Origin: Akkermansia muciniphila
Lineage (GTDB): Bacteria > Verrucomicrobiota > Verrucomicrobiia > Verrucomicrobiales > V1-33
NCBI GenBank assembly: GCA_943333275.1
Contig: CALQSQ010000041.1
Coordinates: 1-46,449 of the forward strand
Length of the DNA: 46,449 bases
Direction: 5' to 3'
The notes under the pieces are model-generated. The model saw nothing but the letters and a program-made list of their open reading frames with translations, was not told the DNA's origin and did not search any database. This document shows, piece after piece, positions 31,702 through 40,786 of the stretch. The stretch's first letter is position 1. Every line of letters starts with the position of its first letter. The position numbers and the translations under genes are program-made.

Positions 31702-33297
31702 ATGAAATCCCTCATGTTCCTGCTGGTCCTGGCCACATCTCTGCGAGCTGAATTAACGGAATACTGGATATATGTGCCCACGAATTTGCTCGTGGATGAA
31801 AAACGGGATGAGACCATCTCCCTGCTGCAACGCGCCTCTAAAGCAGGATACACGCATTGCCTGATCGCCGACTCAAAATTCTCCCGTCTCAGCGAACTTC
31901 CCGAACGGTATTTCTCGAATGTGGAAAAGGTCAAAGCTGCTGCCGTATCCGCACATGTTGAGTTGGTGCCGACGGTGTGTCCGGTGGGATATTCCAATGA
32001 CCTGCTGTTCCATAACCCCAATCTCATCGAAGGAATGCCGGTGAAGGACTGCCCGATGGTCGTTCAGGATGGTGAAGCCAGGGTGGAGGCCGATCCGGCG
32101 TTGAAAATTAAAGGGGGGGATTTTTCAGAAGGAGCCAAAGGCTGGGGCTGGCACGATGAGAACATTTTCTTTGAAAATGGAACTGCCGAAAGCCGCAATC
32201 CGCAGGGAAAGAACTCCCGCCTGTCTCAAGTTATCCATTTACAGCCATGGCGGCAGTACCATGTCAGTGTGCGGGTTCGGTCCAAGGATTACAAGGGGAA
32301 CGCAGAGGTGAAAATCCTTCCCGGGGACAGGAGCCTGCAGTTCGATCATCTCAAGGTTGCACCCACCCAGGAGTGGACTACGCACCACGCAGTCTTCAAT
32401 TCACAGTCCAATACCGAGGCAAATCTTTATCTGGGCTGCTGGGATGGATCGACCGGACAATTGTGGTGGGACGATGTGATCCTTGAGGAATGCCCGCTCG
32501 TTAATCTCGTTCGCCGGAGTCAGGCACCGCTGCATGTGAGAACGGCGGATGGCAAGGAACTGATCGAGGGCAAAGACTTTGAAGCGCTAAGTGATCCTCT
32601 GCTAGGCACGCAGCCCTACAACGGGTGCTTTACCGTCTATCACCAGCCACCAGTTCTGAAGGCCAAACTTCCGAACGGCACGAAGCTCCTAGTCTCCTAT
32701 TACCACGGCGTCACGGTGCATGATGATCAGGCCAATCTTTGCGTCAGCGAGCCCGAGGCCATCGCATTGCTGGAGGATCAGATTCGCCGGGTCCATGCCC
32801 TGTTCAAGGCCAGGGGATATTTCATGTCGCACGATGAAATCCGTGTTTTTAATTGGAGCATATTGCCTGAAGGGAAAAAGCTGACCGCAGGCGAACTGCT
32901 GGCGCAGAATGTGCGGACGTGCATTGACGCACTGAAAAAGACCAACCCCGGTGGTAAAATCTATGTCTGGGGAGACATGTTTGATCCGAACCACAATGCG
33001 CACAAAGACTATTACCTCGTCAATGGCGATCTGGCCGGCTCCTGGGAGGGATTGGATCGGGATGTCATCATGGTGCCGTGGGCATTCGAGTTGAGGCAGA
33101 AATCCATGGCCTTCTTCGCCGGCCGAGGACATCACCAAATAATGGCTGGGTATTACGACGATGATGCCGCAGCCAATGCGAAGGGGTGGATGGATACCGC
33201 GAAAACCACGAAGCTGGTGGACGGCATGATGTACACGACCTGGAAGCAGGACTATTCCCAACTGGAGGCCTTCATCGCAGCCGTGAAAAAGCGCTGA
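31702..33297 (+). CDS. Exported GH20-like protein with inserted carbohydrate-binding-like module
   Basis: 531 residues with a short signal peptide (MKSLMFLLVLATSLRA). The first part reads like the start of a TIM barrel (YWIYVPTNLL, AGYTHCLIADSKFSRL, VELVPTVCPVGYSN). At about residues 130-270 it is interrupted by a beta-sandwich module (FSEGAKGWGWHDENIFFENGT to GQLWWDDVILEECPL) that looks like a CBM4/9-type domain. The barrel then resumes (LLVSYYHGVTV, FMSHDEIRVFNWS, KIYVWGDMFDPNHN, IMVPWAFE, MAGYYDDD). The Asp-Glu pair in SHDEIR resembles the catalytic Asp-Glu of GH20 hexosaminidases. Substrate and even activity are unproven. Convergent with recD2. Confidence 0.7.
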   Translation: MKSLMFLLVLATSLRAELTEYWIYVPTNLLVDEKRDETISLLQRASKAGYTHCLIADSKFSRLSELPERYFSNVEKVKAAAVSAHVELVPTVCPVGYSNDLLFHNPNLIEGMPVKDCPMVVQDGEARVEADPALKIKGGDFSEGAKGWGWHDENIFFENGTAESRNPQGKNSRLSQVIHLQPWRQYHVSVRVRSKDYKGNAEVKILPGDRSLQFDHLKVAPTQEWTTHHAVFNSQSNTEANLYLGCWDGSTGQLWWDDVILEECPLVNLVRRSQAPLHVRTADGKELIEGKDFEALSDPLLGTQPYNGCFTVYHQPPVLKAKLPNGTKLLVSYYHGVTVHDDQANLCVSEPEAIALLEDQIRRVHALFKARGYFMSHDEIRVFNWSILPEGKKLTAGELLAQNVRTCIDALKKTNPGGKIYVWGDMFDPNHNAHKDYYLVNGDLAGSWEGLDRDVIMVPWAFELRQKSMAFFAGRGHHQIMAGYYDDDAAANAKGWMDTAKTTKLVDGMMYTTWKQDYSQLEAFIAAVKKR

Positions 33298-33317
33298 GAA
33301 GACAGCGGGGACCGCAA

Positions 33318-35480
33318 CTAGTTTCCCTGGAGTCTGGACAGCAGGCCGGACCACCGGTGCAGGTTGCCGGTTTGTTTCACGGCAATCCCAAGCGCCTTCT
33401 CCTCGCCGACGAGGATGACCCGCTGGCGGCCCCGGGTGAGGCCGGTGTAGAGGAGGTTGCGTTGGAGCATCACGAAGTGCTGCATGGCCAGCGGGATGAT
33501 GACGGCGGGAAATTCGCTGCCCTGGCTTTTGTGAATGGTGATGGCGTAGGCGAGGCGGAGTTCGTCGAGATCGCCGGTTTCATAGGGCACCCGGCGGTTT
33601 TCATCAAAGCGGATGTGCACGCGCAGAGGGTCGGATTCGATTTCGCTGACGAAGCCGATGTCACCGTTGAAGACTTCCTTGTCGTAGTTGTTGCGGATTT
33701 GAATCACCTTGTCGCCCTGGCGGAGCGTCTGGCCGAATCGCTCGATTTCCATCTTGAATTCGCCCGGTGGATTGAGGGATTCCTGGAGCAGGAGATTCAA
33801 TTGCTGGGTGCCCAGCGAGCCGCGATTCATGGGAGTGAGGATTTGGATGTCGCGGATGGGATCGAGATTGAAGGCGGCGGGAATGCGCTGCGCGGCGAGG
33901 TGGGTGATGGTTTGCGCGATTTGCTCGGGGGTATCTCGCGGCAGGAAAAAGCAATCGCTCTGCGGTGGGATGGGGGATGGGAAATCCGGTTTTTGCCCTT
34001 GGTTGATCTGGTGGGCAGCAGTGATGATCTGGCTGGTGGCGGCCTGGCGGAAAATTTCCGTGAGACGAACGACCGGCACGGTATGGCTGGCGACGAGGTC
34101 GCGGAGGAAATTTCCCGGTCCCACGCTGGGGAGCTGATCGGCATCGCCGACGAGAATGAGATGCGCGTCCGGCGGGACCGCCTGGAGGAAGGCGGCGGCA
34201 AGCGGGATGTCCACCATGGAGGTTTCGTCCAGCACGCAGAGATCGGCCTTTAGCGGGGAACGCGCGTTCTTGGTGAATCCCTTGCCGGGCTGGTATTCGA
34301 GGAGGCGATGGATGGTCCTGGCCTCCAGGCCGGTGCTTTCGCTCATGCGACGGGAGGCGCGACCGGTGGGCGCGGCGAGCACCATGGTGACCTGCTTGGC
34401 GGCGAGGATTTTTAAGACGGTATTGAGAATGGTGGTCTTGCCAACGCCGGGGCCTCCGGTGATGATGAGCACCCGATTCTGCAGGGCCGCCCGCACGGCC
34501 GCCTGCTGGCTGGGAGCGAGCGCCTTGCCGGTGCTTTTCTCCGCCCATTCCAGAGCGCGATCGATGTCGGTTACGGGATAGTGGGCCGGTTTGCCGATCA
34601 TTTGCCGGAGGCGCTCGACGATCTGTTGCTCCGCGCGAACGAGATGTGGTGGGAAGAGGAGGGTGATGTCGGAAAAATTTTCCTCGATCAAATCCTCGCT
34701 GGCGATCATCTGCGCGAGGATGGCGACGAGTGGCTCGGTATCGAGGCTGAGTAACTTGGAGGTAGGGCCCAGGAGCTCGGCGCGGGGCAAGCCGCAATGT
34801 CCATCATCCCCCGCTGCGAGCAGGGTGTGCCAGAGTCCAGCTTTGATCCGCTGTGGTGAATCAAGGGCCAGGCCCAACTGGCGGGCGATGCCATCGGCGG
34901 TCTTGAAACCGATGCCGTGGATGTCCCGGGCGAGTTGGTAGGGATCACTCTTTACTTTGGAAATGGCGTGCTCTCCATAGGCTTGGAAAATTTTCACAGC
35001 CTTGGAGGTGCTGATGCCCTGCTCGTGCAGAAAGACCATGATCTGCCGGACCGATTTCGTCTTTTCCCAGGAGGCCTTGATTTCCTGGCGACGTTTGCTG
35101 CCAATGCCCTCGACTTCCTGCAGGCGCTTCGATTCCTGATCGATAATGTCGAAAATTTTATCGCCAAATTTTGACACCAGCTTTTTTGCATAGACCGGCC
35201 CGATGCCCTCGATGAGTCCGCTACCGAGGTATTTCTCAATCCCCTCCTGGGAGGATGGGGCGGTGGTGCGGATGGTTTCCGCGCGGAATTGTCGTCCCCA
35301 TTGGGGGATTTGCACCCAGGTTCCGGAGGCTTCGATGTGCTCACCCACGTGAATGGCCGGGACCTTGCCGGTGACAGTGATTGCGTCCGAACGGGTGCCG
35401 ACGATGACCTTCATCACCGAATATCCCGTGTCTTCAGAGTGAAACGTGATGCGTTCCACGGTGCCGCTGAGCGTTTCCAT
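33318..35480 (-). CDS. recD2: RecD2 helicase
   Basis: SF1B 5'-3' DNA helicase of the RecD2 (RecBC-independent) class. 720 residues. It has an N-terminal OB-like domain, two helix-hairpin-helix motifs (LIEGIGPVYAKKLVSKFG and VEGIGSKRRQEI), Walker A GGPGVGKTT at about 341-349, Walker B CVLDETSMVD, and the C-terminal UvrD-like YAITIHKSQGSEFPAVIIPL. It lies 5 bases after ruvX, in the operon of the sigma factor. Such enzymes act in replication-linked repair in organisms that often lack RecBCD. Confidence 0.93.
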   Translation of the reverse strand: METLSGTVERITFHSEDTGYSVMKVIVGTRSDAITVTGKVPAIHVGEHIEASGTWVQIPQWGRQFRAETIRTTAPSSQEGIEKYLGSGLIEGIGPVYAKKLVSKFGDKIFDIIDQESKRLQEVEGIGSKRRQEIKASWEKTKSVRQIMVFLHEQGISTSKAVKIFQAYGEHAISKVKSDPYQLARDIHGIGFKTADGIARQLGLALDSPQRIKAGLWHTLLAAGDDGHCGLPRAELLGPTSKLLSLDTEPLVAILAQMIASEDLIEENFSDITLLFPPHLVRAEQQIVERLRQMIGKPAHYPVTDIDRALEWAEKSTGKALAPSQQAAVRAALQNRVLIITGGPGVGKTTILNTVLKILAAKQVTMVLAAPTGRASRRMSESTGLEARTIHRLLEYQPGKGFTKNARSPLKADLCVLDETSMVDIPLAAAFLQAVPPDAHLILVGDADQLPSVGPGNFLRDLVASHTVPVVRLTEIFRQAATSQIITAAHQINQGQKPDFPSPIPPQSDCFFLPRDTPEQIAQTITHLAAQRIPAAFNLDPIRDIQILTPMNRGSLGTQQLNLLLQESLNPPGEFKMEIERFGQTLRQGDKVIQIRNNYDKEVFNGDIGFVSEIESDPLRVHIRFDENRRVPYETGDLDELRLAYAITIHKSQGSEFPAVIIPLAMQHFVMLQRNLLYTGLTRGRQRVILVGEEKALGIAVKQTGNLHRWSGLLSRLQGN

Positions 35481-35485
35481 GCAGA

Positions 35486-35935
35486 CTAGGATGGCTCATT
35501 TGCAGGCCCTTGGGAAGGACGATGATGCCAGTCGAGAAATTCTTGGAGAATCACGACCGCGGCGGCTTGGTCGATGATGGGACGATGGCTTTTCTCCTTG
35601 CGGCCGGCGGCGCGGAGCTGGCTTTTGGCCTCGCTGGTGGAGCGGTATTCATCATGGAAATGGATGGGGAAATCTGCGGGGAGCACGTTGGACAGGGTCT
35701 CGGCGAATTTCCGCACCTTGACGGCGGCGGTGCCTTCCGTGCCGTCCTCCCTCACGGGCAGTCCAATTACCAGCATTTCGCATCGCGACGCAGTAGCCAG
35801 ATGGGCAATGCGTGCCAGGGCGGCGGGTCGTGGTTGAGCTGCGATCGTCTCCACGGGGTGGGCCATGAGACCGAGATCGTCGCTGCGAGCGACGCCGATG
35901 CGCGCTTCACCGAAATCGAGGGCGAGTGCTTTCAT
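35486..35935 (-). CDS. ruvX: Putative pre-16S rRNA nuclease RuvX (YqgF)
   Basis: 149 residues of the RNase H-like YqgF family, implicated in processing of the 16S rRNA 5' end. It starts MKALALDFGEARIGVARSD, with the first acidic residue at Asp7. It continues with VIGLPV, DEYRSTSEAKSQL and RPIIDQAAAVVILQEFLD, all family blocks. ATG 35935 is chosen because it begins the conserved core; an in-frame TTG at 35971 overlapping the sigma stop would add 12 residues. Confidence 0.92.
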   Translation of the reverse strand: MKALALDFGEARIGVARSDDLGLMAHPVETIAAQPRPAALARIAHLATASRCEMLVIGLPVREDGTEGTAAVKVRKFAETLSNVLPADFPIHFHDEYRSTSEAKSQLRAAGRKEKSHRPIIDQAAAVVILQEFLDWHHRPSQGPANEPS

Positions 35936-35967
35936 TGAAGAAGGCCAGTCTGACTCGGCCGGGAACT

Positions 35968-36900
35968 TCAATCAAAGTCACCGAAATCGTCATCATCCTC
36001 ATCGTCATCCTCTAGTCCGGCGAGGACGGCGGCGAGGGGGCTTTTCTTGCGGGCGCCACGGAGGGGGCGTGGACCCGGATCTTCCTTCTTCTGAAGGGCG
36101 CGGCGCAATTTTTTCAGCGCAATATTTTGCAACTGCCGGATCCGCTCGCGGGTGACGCCGAATTCCTGGCCGACTTCCTCGAGCGTCTTGGGCTTCTGGC
36201 CATTTAGGCCGAAGCGGGCGTCGATGATCTTGCGCTCACGTTCGTCGAGCACATCCAGCAGGCCGTCCAGCTGATCGTGCATGTTGCGGTGGCTGAGAAT
36301 TTCGTGGGGGTTCTGGGCACGGTCATCGCCGATGATTTCACCGAACTCGGTGCTGTCATCTTCGGAGATGGGGGCGTCGAGCGAGGCGGGGCGGAGGCTG
36401 GCGGCTTTGAGTTGGGCGAGTTTGGCGCGGTCAATGCCGATTTCCTCGGAAAGCTCGTCGTCGGTGGGTTCACGGCCGAGGTCCTCGGACATGGACATGG
36501 CCACGCGGCGCATTTTGGAAATCTTGTCCACCATGTGGACGGGCAGGCGGATGGTCTTGGACTGGTTGGCCAGGGCGCGTTTGATGCTCTGCTTGATCCA
36601 CCAAGCGGCATAGGTGGAGAGTTTGCCACCCTTGTTGGGATCGAAGCGTTCCACGGCCTTCATGAGGCCGATGTTGCCCTCGGAGATCAAATCGAGCAGC
36701 GGAAGGCCGTAGTTGGCGTAGTCCTGGGCGATTTTGACGACCAGGCGGAGATTGGCCTTGATCATGTGGGCGCGGGCATCCTTGTCACCGTCCTTGATGC
36801 GGGCAGCGAGTTGGATCTCCTCCTCAGGAGTGAGGAGCGGCGTTTTGCCGATTTCGCGAAGGTAGATTTTAATTCCACCGTCTAGTTCTAGGTTGGCCAT
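35968..36900 (-). CDS. Primary-like sigma-70 factor without region 1.1
   Basis: 310 residues. It starts directly with region 1.2 ([24 protein letters not shown]). Region 2 has [57 protein letters not shown]. Region 3 and region 4 ([29 protein letters not shown]) follow. Loss of region 1.1 and size suit a group 1/2 factor (HrdB or RpoS-like). The C-terminus is odd: a Pro/Arg-rich linker ending in a run of Asp/Glu ([16 protein letters not shown]). Whether it is the housekeeping factor of this organism is unknown. It heads the ruvX-recD2 operon. Confidence 0.9.
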   Translation of the reverse strand: MANLELDGGIKIYLREIGKTPLLTPEEEIQLAARIKDGDKDARAHMIKANLRLVVKIAQDYANYGLPLLDLISEGNIGLMKAVERFDPNKGGKLSTYAAWWIKQSIKRALANQSKTIRLPVHMVDKISKMRRVAMSMSEDLGREPTDDELSEEIGIDRAKLAQLKAASLRPASLDAPISEDDSTEFGEIIGDDRAQNPHEILSHRNMHDQLDGLLDVLDERERKIIDARFGLNGQKPKTLEEVGQEFGVTRERIRQLQNIALKKLRRALQKKEDPGPRPLRGARKKSPLAAVLAGLEDDDEDDDDFGDFD

Positions 36901-36940
36901 AAAGATTGAGTAAAAAGGAGTCGATAAGAGGATGCAGACG

Positions 36941-36972
36941 GTTCACAGACCGTGAACGTACGGTATACGTTC
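36941..36972. promoter_or_regulatory. Overlapping inverted repeats upstream of the sigma factor
   Basis: GTTCAC-N5-GTGAAC (36941-36957) overlaps GAACGTA-N5-TACGTTC (36954-36972). The two share GAAC. They lie 40-72 bases upstream of the sigma ATG, a position suited to an operator. They do not fit the Gram-positive SOS box I know. Regulator unknown. Confidence 0.45.
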
Positions 36973-37159
36973 GGTCTTGGGAAAAATTGCATTTTTATTA
37001 GGTAGCGAGGTCACCTGCGCCGGATGTCTAACTTTCCCCGGTGAAAAAGTGTCAGAATCTTGCGCGGGTGGGAGGTGAACTGGGGGATTTCAACATAGTT
37101 TGGCTTGCTTGGTCAAGGGCAAACTCGATTCGATTCAAAGAAATCCGCCGCAAATATTA

Positions 37160-37214
37160 AAAACGAATTAATTCAAAACACCAAGGGTGCACCCGTGTTT
37201 GGGGAGCACCCTTG
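37160..37214 (-). terminator. Intrinsic terminator of acpP
   Basis: Read on the minus strand: CAAGGGTGC pairs with GCACCCTTG (37206-37214 with 37182-37190), followed by a T-rich tract. It is 39 bases after the acpP stop. Confidence 0.8.
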
Positions 37215-37252
37215 ATGCCAAAACTGGCGAGAAAGGCCAAATGGCCTGAAAA

Positions 37253-37498
37253 TTAAGCCGCGCTGTGCTCTTCGACGTAAGTCACGACGTCGCGGACGGT
37301 CTGCAATTTCTCTGCTTCCTCATCCGGGACTTCGATGGAGAATTCCTCCTCGAACGCCATGACCAGTTCCACGGTATCCAGGGAGTCGGCACCCAGATCT
37401 TCAATGAACTTGGCATCCAGAACGACTTGCTCGGCATTCACGCCGAGCTGGTCGACGATGATATCTTTGACTTTCTCTTCGATGGTTTTTTCGGACAT
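37253..37498 (-). CDS. acpP: Acyl carrier protein
   Basis: 81-residue acidic carrier for growing acyl chains in fatty-acid synthesis. The phosphopantetheine site is Ser39 in [12 protein letters not shown]. Four-helix pattern and length are typical. It stands alone rather than in a fab cluster, with a terminator downstream and a divergent dnaX upstream. No Shine-Dalgarno motif precedes the ATG (upstream is CAACAAACAAATTT). Confidence 0.97.
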   Translation of the reverse strand: MSEKTIEEKVKDIIVDQLGVNAEQVVLDAKFIEDLGADSLDTVELVMAFEEEFSIEVPDEEAEKLQTVRDVVTYVEEHSAA

Positions 37499-37549
37499 AA
37501 AATTTGTTTGTTGGTGGTAGCGCGATGTTGGGTGTGAGGAATGGGCGAC

Positions 37550-37577
37550 TGATTAACAGGGTGAAACGGGAATGCAA
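37550..37577 (-). promoter_or_regulatory. Possible acpP promoter
   Basis: On the minus strand TTGCAT (37577-37572), a 16-base spacer, then TAATCA (37555-37550). It would give a leader of about 45 bases. The spacing is a little short and the match moderate. Confidence 0.4.
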
Positions 37578-37677
37578 GAATTTTTACGAGAGCGAAATTG
37601 GCGGCTGGCGCTGGCTTTGGAGGACCAGCGATGAATTCCGTCCTTGATCGTTGGCGGGGTGCTTCTACACTCGGAGC

Positions 37678-39357
37678 GTGAGTTACACCGTCTTTGCCAG
37701 AAAATACCGCCCCAAGACCTTTGCCGATGTGCTGGGGCAGGATCATGTTGTCCGCACACTGCAGAACGCGGTGTCCCAGCAGCGTCTGGCGCAGGCGTAT
37801 TTGTTTGTGGGCCCGCGGGGCACCGGGAAGACGTCCACGGCGCGGATTTTCGCAAAGGCCTTGAATTGCACGGGAGGTCCGAAGGTGGATTTCGATCCCG
37901 AGGAGTCCGTCTGCCAGGAGATCGCCGAGGGGCGGAGTCTGGATGTGTTGGAAATCGACGGAGCCTCCAACAATGGCGTGGAGCAGGTCCGGGATTTGCG
38001 GGATCAGGTCGGGTTTGCGCCGGCGCAGGGGCAGTTCCGGATATTCTATATTGATGAGGTCCACATGCTGACAACAGCCGCTTTCAATGCGCTGCTGAAA
38101 ACGCTCGAGGAGCCCCCGCCGCACGTGAAATTCATCTTTGCCACCACGGAGGCGCACAAGATTCTGCCCACGATCCTCAGCCGCTGTCAGCGCTTTGACT
38201 TGCGCCGGATTCCCGCGCAGATCATCGCGGAGCACCTGCTGAAGATCGCCAACTTGGAAAAAGTCCAACTGGACCGGTTGGCGGCTCACGCGATCGCCGG
38301 AGCTGCGGATGGCGGGATGCGGGACGCGCAATCGATGCTCGATCAACTGGTGGCCTTCTGCGGGATCCACATTCGGGAGGAGGATGTGATGCATATTTTT
38401 GGAGTCACCTCCCATGCCACGGTGGCGGGCCTCTCGGAAAAAATTCTGCGCCTTGAAACGGCCGCCGCCCTCACCCAGCTTCATGAACAGTCGGAGGCCG
38501 GCAAGGAGTTGTCCAAACTCGTATCGGACCTGATTTTCCATTTCCGAAATGTGCTGGTGTATCAAGTCGATCCGAAAGTGGGCGCCCAGGAATCAGCTCC
38601 GGAAATGCTGGAAGCTCTTGAGTCCCAAAGCAAGCTGGTGGCCAGCGACAAGCTCATGAACCTGCTGGATCAATTTGCGGAGGTCGAGGCTGCGATGCGC
38701 TGGGCACCGAACAAGCGGTTGTGTTTTGAAATCGGCATTATCAAGGCAGCGCAGACCCTCAATGAAGCCACCCTCAGCGATGTGATCCATGCGCTGAACG
38801 GAGCGCTTTCGCAGGCACCCGTGTCCGATGCCGTGGACGTCCGCGCCGTGGCGGCAGAGCCACGCCAGCCGAAGGTGTCGGTGCCGGAAATTACGGTTAC
38901 ACCGGAACCAAAGGCTGCCAGCGCCCCTCCGTGTCCGGTGATCGATGGGGAAGTCTTATGGAATGCAGTGCTCGCGGACATGCTGGAGCAGGAAGCCCTG
39001 ACCCATGCCTGGGCGGCGCAGGGCGTCTTTCAATCGGTGACCGGCAATGATTTCCAGATCGCCTTTGCTCCGGAGGACGCCATTGCCTGCGAGAGTATCT
39101 TGCGGCCCAAGATGCGGGAGGAAATAGAATCGCAGCTGGCCCGCCTGAGCGGGAAGCCCTACCGACTGGTCGCCAAGGTCAGCGATTCCATCACCTCTCC
39201 CAAGCCGATGCTAGATGAGCCCGAGCCAGTGGCGATCCTGGTGCCAGCCAAGCCCCAGCCCGCGCCTGCGCCGACCGTCCCCGCTGAGAACGCCTTCCGC
39301 AACGATCCCATGATCAAAGAGGCTCTGGATATCTTTGACGGAGAGATCGTGAAATAG
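37678..39357 (+). CDS. dnaX: DNA polymerase III subunit gamma/tau
   Basis: Clamp-loader ATPase. 559 residues from GTG 37678, which gives MSYTVFARKYRPKTFADVLGQ, the standard N-terminus. Walker A GPRGTGKT at 45-52, Walker B YIDEVHML, LEEPPPHVKFIFATTEAHKI, and sensor SRCQRFDLRRI follow. The zinc module is degenerate: only two cysteines (NCTGG and SVCQE) remain of the usual four. The C-terminal third is Ala/Pro/Glu-rich linker plus a domain that may contact the polymerase alpha subunit. No A-AAA-AAG slippery site of the E. coli type is seen. Confidence 0.93.
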   Translation: MSYTVFARKYRPKTFADVLGQDHVVRTLQNAVSQQRLAQAYLFVGPRGTGKTSTARIFAKALNCTGGPKVDFDPEESVCQEIAEGRSLDVLEIDGASNNGVEQVRDLRDQVGFAPAQGQFRIFYIDEVHMLTTAAFNALLKTLEEPPPHVKFIFATTEAHKILPTILSRCQRFDLRRIPAQIIAEHLLKIANLEKVQLDRLAAHAIAGAADGGMRDAQSMLDQLVAFCGIHIREEDVMHIFGVTSHATVAGLSEKILRLETAAALTQLHEQSEAGKELSKLVSDLIFHFRNVLVYQVDPKVGAQESAPEMLEALESQSKLVASDKLMNLLDQFAEVEAAMRWAPNKRLCFEIGIIKAAQTLNEATLSDVIHALNGALSQAPVSDAVDVRAVAAEPRQPKVSVPEITVTPEPKAASAPPCPVIDGEVLWNAVLADMLEQEALTHAWAAQGVFQSVTGNDFQIAFAPEDAIACESILRPKMREEIESQLARLSGKPYRLVAKVSDSITSPKPMLDEPEPVAILVPAKPQPAPAPTVPAENAFRNDPMIKEALDIFDGEIVK

Positions 39358-39378
39358 TCTTCTGCGTCACAGGCCGGA

Positions 39379-40509
39379 TCAGACTGGCAGCGATTTCCTG
39401 AATTCCTCGACGGCTCCCTGCAGCGCCGTTTCCTGTGCCTCGATGGATTCCACCATCCGGGCCTGGACACGGAAGCGGTCGAGATTGTGGGTGGGCCGGG
39501 CGGTTTTGAAGTAAACATCGCCATTCAGATAATCCGTAAGGAAACGGATGCCGGTTTCCAGCGTGATCAACTTGCCGGAAAATGCCAGGTATTCCGCCTC
39601 GGTATCGGTAAGGAATCCACCGGCACCGCGCAGATAGCCGCGGACGAGGGCATCGAACATGGGACGGCGCATTTCGACGGCCTCCAGTTCAAGTGAATCC
39701 TCCGCCGTGGAGATGGTGGTGGCGCGCACGAGATCGCCGAAATCATACAGTACCAACCCGGGCATGACCGTGTCCAGATCCATGACACACAGACCCTCGC
39801 CCGTCTTCAAATCCATCATGACGTTGTTAATTTTCGTATCGTTGTGCGTGATGCGCTCGGGAAGTTCGCCGACGGATTGAAGATTGAGCAGAACATCCAC
39901 GACGGTTTCCCTTTCCATGATCCAGTCCAGTTCCGTGCGGACGGATTTGACGCGGCCCGCCTTGTTGTCGTCGATCGCCTGCAGCAGCGCATTGTAACGG
40001 CTGCGGGTATGGTGGAAATTTGGAATCGTGTCCGCGAGCCGGGGGCCTTTCAGATCCACCAGGTGGGATTGAAATTCGCCAAACGCCCGCGCGGCCTCCT
40101 CGGCCAGGGCCGGGCTCTCCACACGGTCATGCGCCTCCGCCCCCTCCACATAAATGTAGCCGCGCCACGTATTGCCAGCCTCGTCCTTGTGCCAGCGCCT
40201 GCCGGACCGGGTGGGGATGAGGGTCAGGACTCTGCGCCCGAGATCCCTGACGCCTGCATTCTTGAGTTTTTGGGAAATATGCGAGGTGACGCGGATGATG
40301 TTGTCCATGACCAGCTCCGGATGCTGGAAGACGTTGTGATTGATGCGCTGGATGATATAGCGCACGGCCACGCCACCCTGATTGAAGTGGACTTCATAAG
40401 TGTCATTGATCAATCCCTGCCCGCACGGGCGGAACTCCGCGAGTTCCCCGGGCATGGAGAAATTCCGGGCGACGGACGGGATATCGTGACGATTGGGCGG
40501 GGCTGACAT
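39379..40509 (-). CDS. N-acetylhexosamine 1-kinase-like phosphotransferase
   Basis: 376 residues, APH/ChoK-like kinase fold. The pattern closely follows the Bifidobacterium NahK protein I know: GHINTTY-like GLINDTYEV, YIIQRIN, WRGYIYVEGAEAHD, RAFGEFQ, then the catalytic HNDTKINNVMMD (Asp with HxDxxxxN) and MDLDTVMPGLVLYDFGDLVR, LITLETGIRFLTDYLNGDVYF. So phosphorylation of GlcNAc or GalNAc at C1 is likely, feeding sugar-nucleotide synthesis. No partner phosphorylase or uridyltransferase is nearby. ATG 40509 is chosen; earlier in-frame starts exist to 40608 but the upstream is not conserved. Confidence 0.8.
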   Translation of the reverse strand: MSAPPNRHDIPSVARNFSMPGELAEFRPCGQGLINDTYEVHFNQGGVAVRYIIQRINHNVFQHPELVMDNIIRVTSHISQKLKNAGVRDLGRRVLTLIPTRSGRRWHKDEAGNTWRGYIYVEGAEAHDRVESPALAEEAARAFGEFQSHLVDLKGPRLADTIPNFHHTRSRYNALLQAIDDNKAGRVKSVRTELDWIMERETVVDVLLNLQSVGELPERITHNDTKINNVMMDLKTGEGLCVMDLDTVMPGLVLYDFGDLVRATTISTAEDSLELEAVEMRRPMFDALVRGYLRGAGGFLTDTEAEYLAFSGKLITLETGIRFLTDYLNGDVYFKTARPTHNLDRFRVQARMVESIEAQETALQGAVEEFRKSLPV

Positions 40510-40786
40510 GCAGAGTTGGGAAAGAGTGGGCGGGATCATAAAGCAAATACTTCCCGCGTAAACCCGGAATCCACGGCCTCGGAGACGGCGGAATGCCCCG
40601 AAAAACAAACCCCTTGCGGTGCCGGCATTCTGTGCGATTAACTTAGCCCGGACCCTGTCCGCGCGTTAGTGTCAGTCTCGTTATCTCCCGTATCCTTTTA
40701 TGTTAGGCCTGCGATGGTTTGAGATCCCGCCCGAAGCGTTCAGCGTTCATTTACTCAAACCAAAAAATACAAACTAACGAATCGAT
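40510..40786. other. Leader and promoter region of the RNA-binding protein gene
   Basis: 278 bases with no gene. The last 60 bases before the ATG are AT-rich (CAAACCAAAAAATACAAACTAACGAATCGAT) and lack a Shine-Dalgarno motif. A long 5' leader as in cold-shock-type RNA-binding protein genes is possible. No firm promoter could be called. Confidence 0.45.

Larger units (their letters stand above)
36901..37252. other. Intergenic region upstream of the sigma factor
   Basis: About 350 bases with no gene. It contains two overlapping inverted repeats near the sigma start and the acpP terminator at 37160-37214. I could not identify a convincing -35/-10 pair for the sigma gene. Confidence 0.6.

Noticed and set aside
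33186-34253. 355-codon open frame opposite recD2
   Set aside because: Antisense to RecD2 motifs (Walker B and C-terminal domain); product very Gly/Val/Glu-rich.
36277-36885. 202-codon open frame opposite the sigma factor
   Set aside because: Antisense shadow of conserved sigma regions.
38435-38452. A-run in dnaX as a frameshift site
   Set aside because: The reading is GAA AAA ATT, not the A-AAA-AAG slippery type, and no downstream stem was evident.
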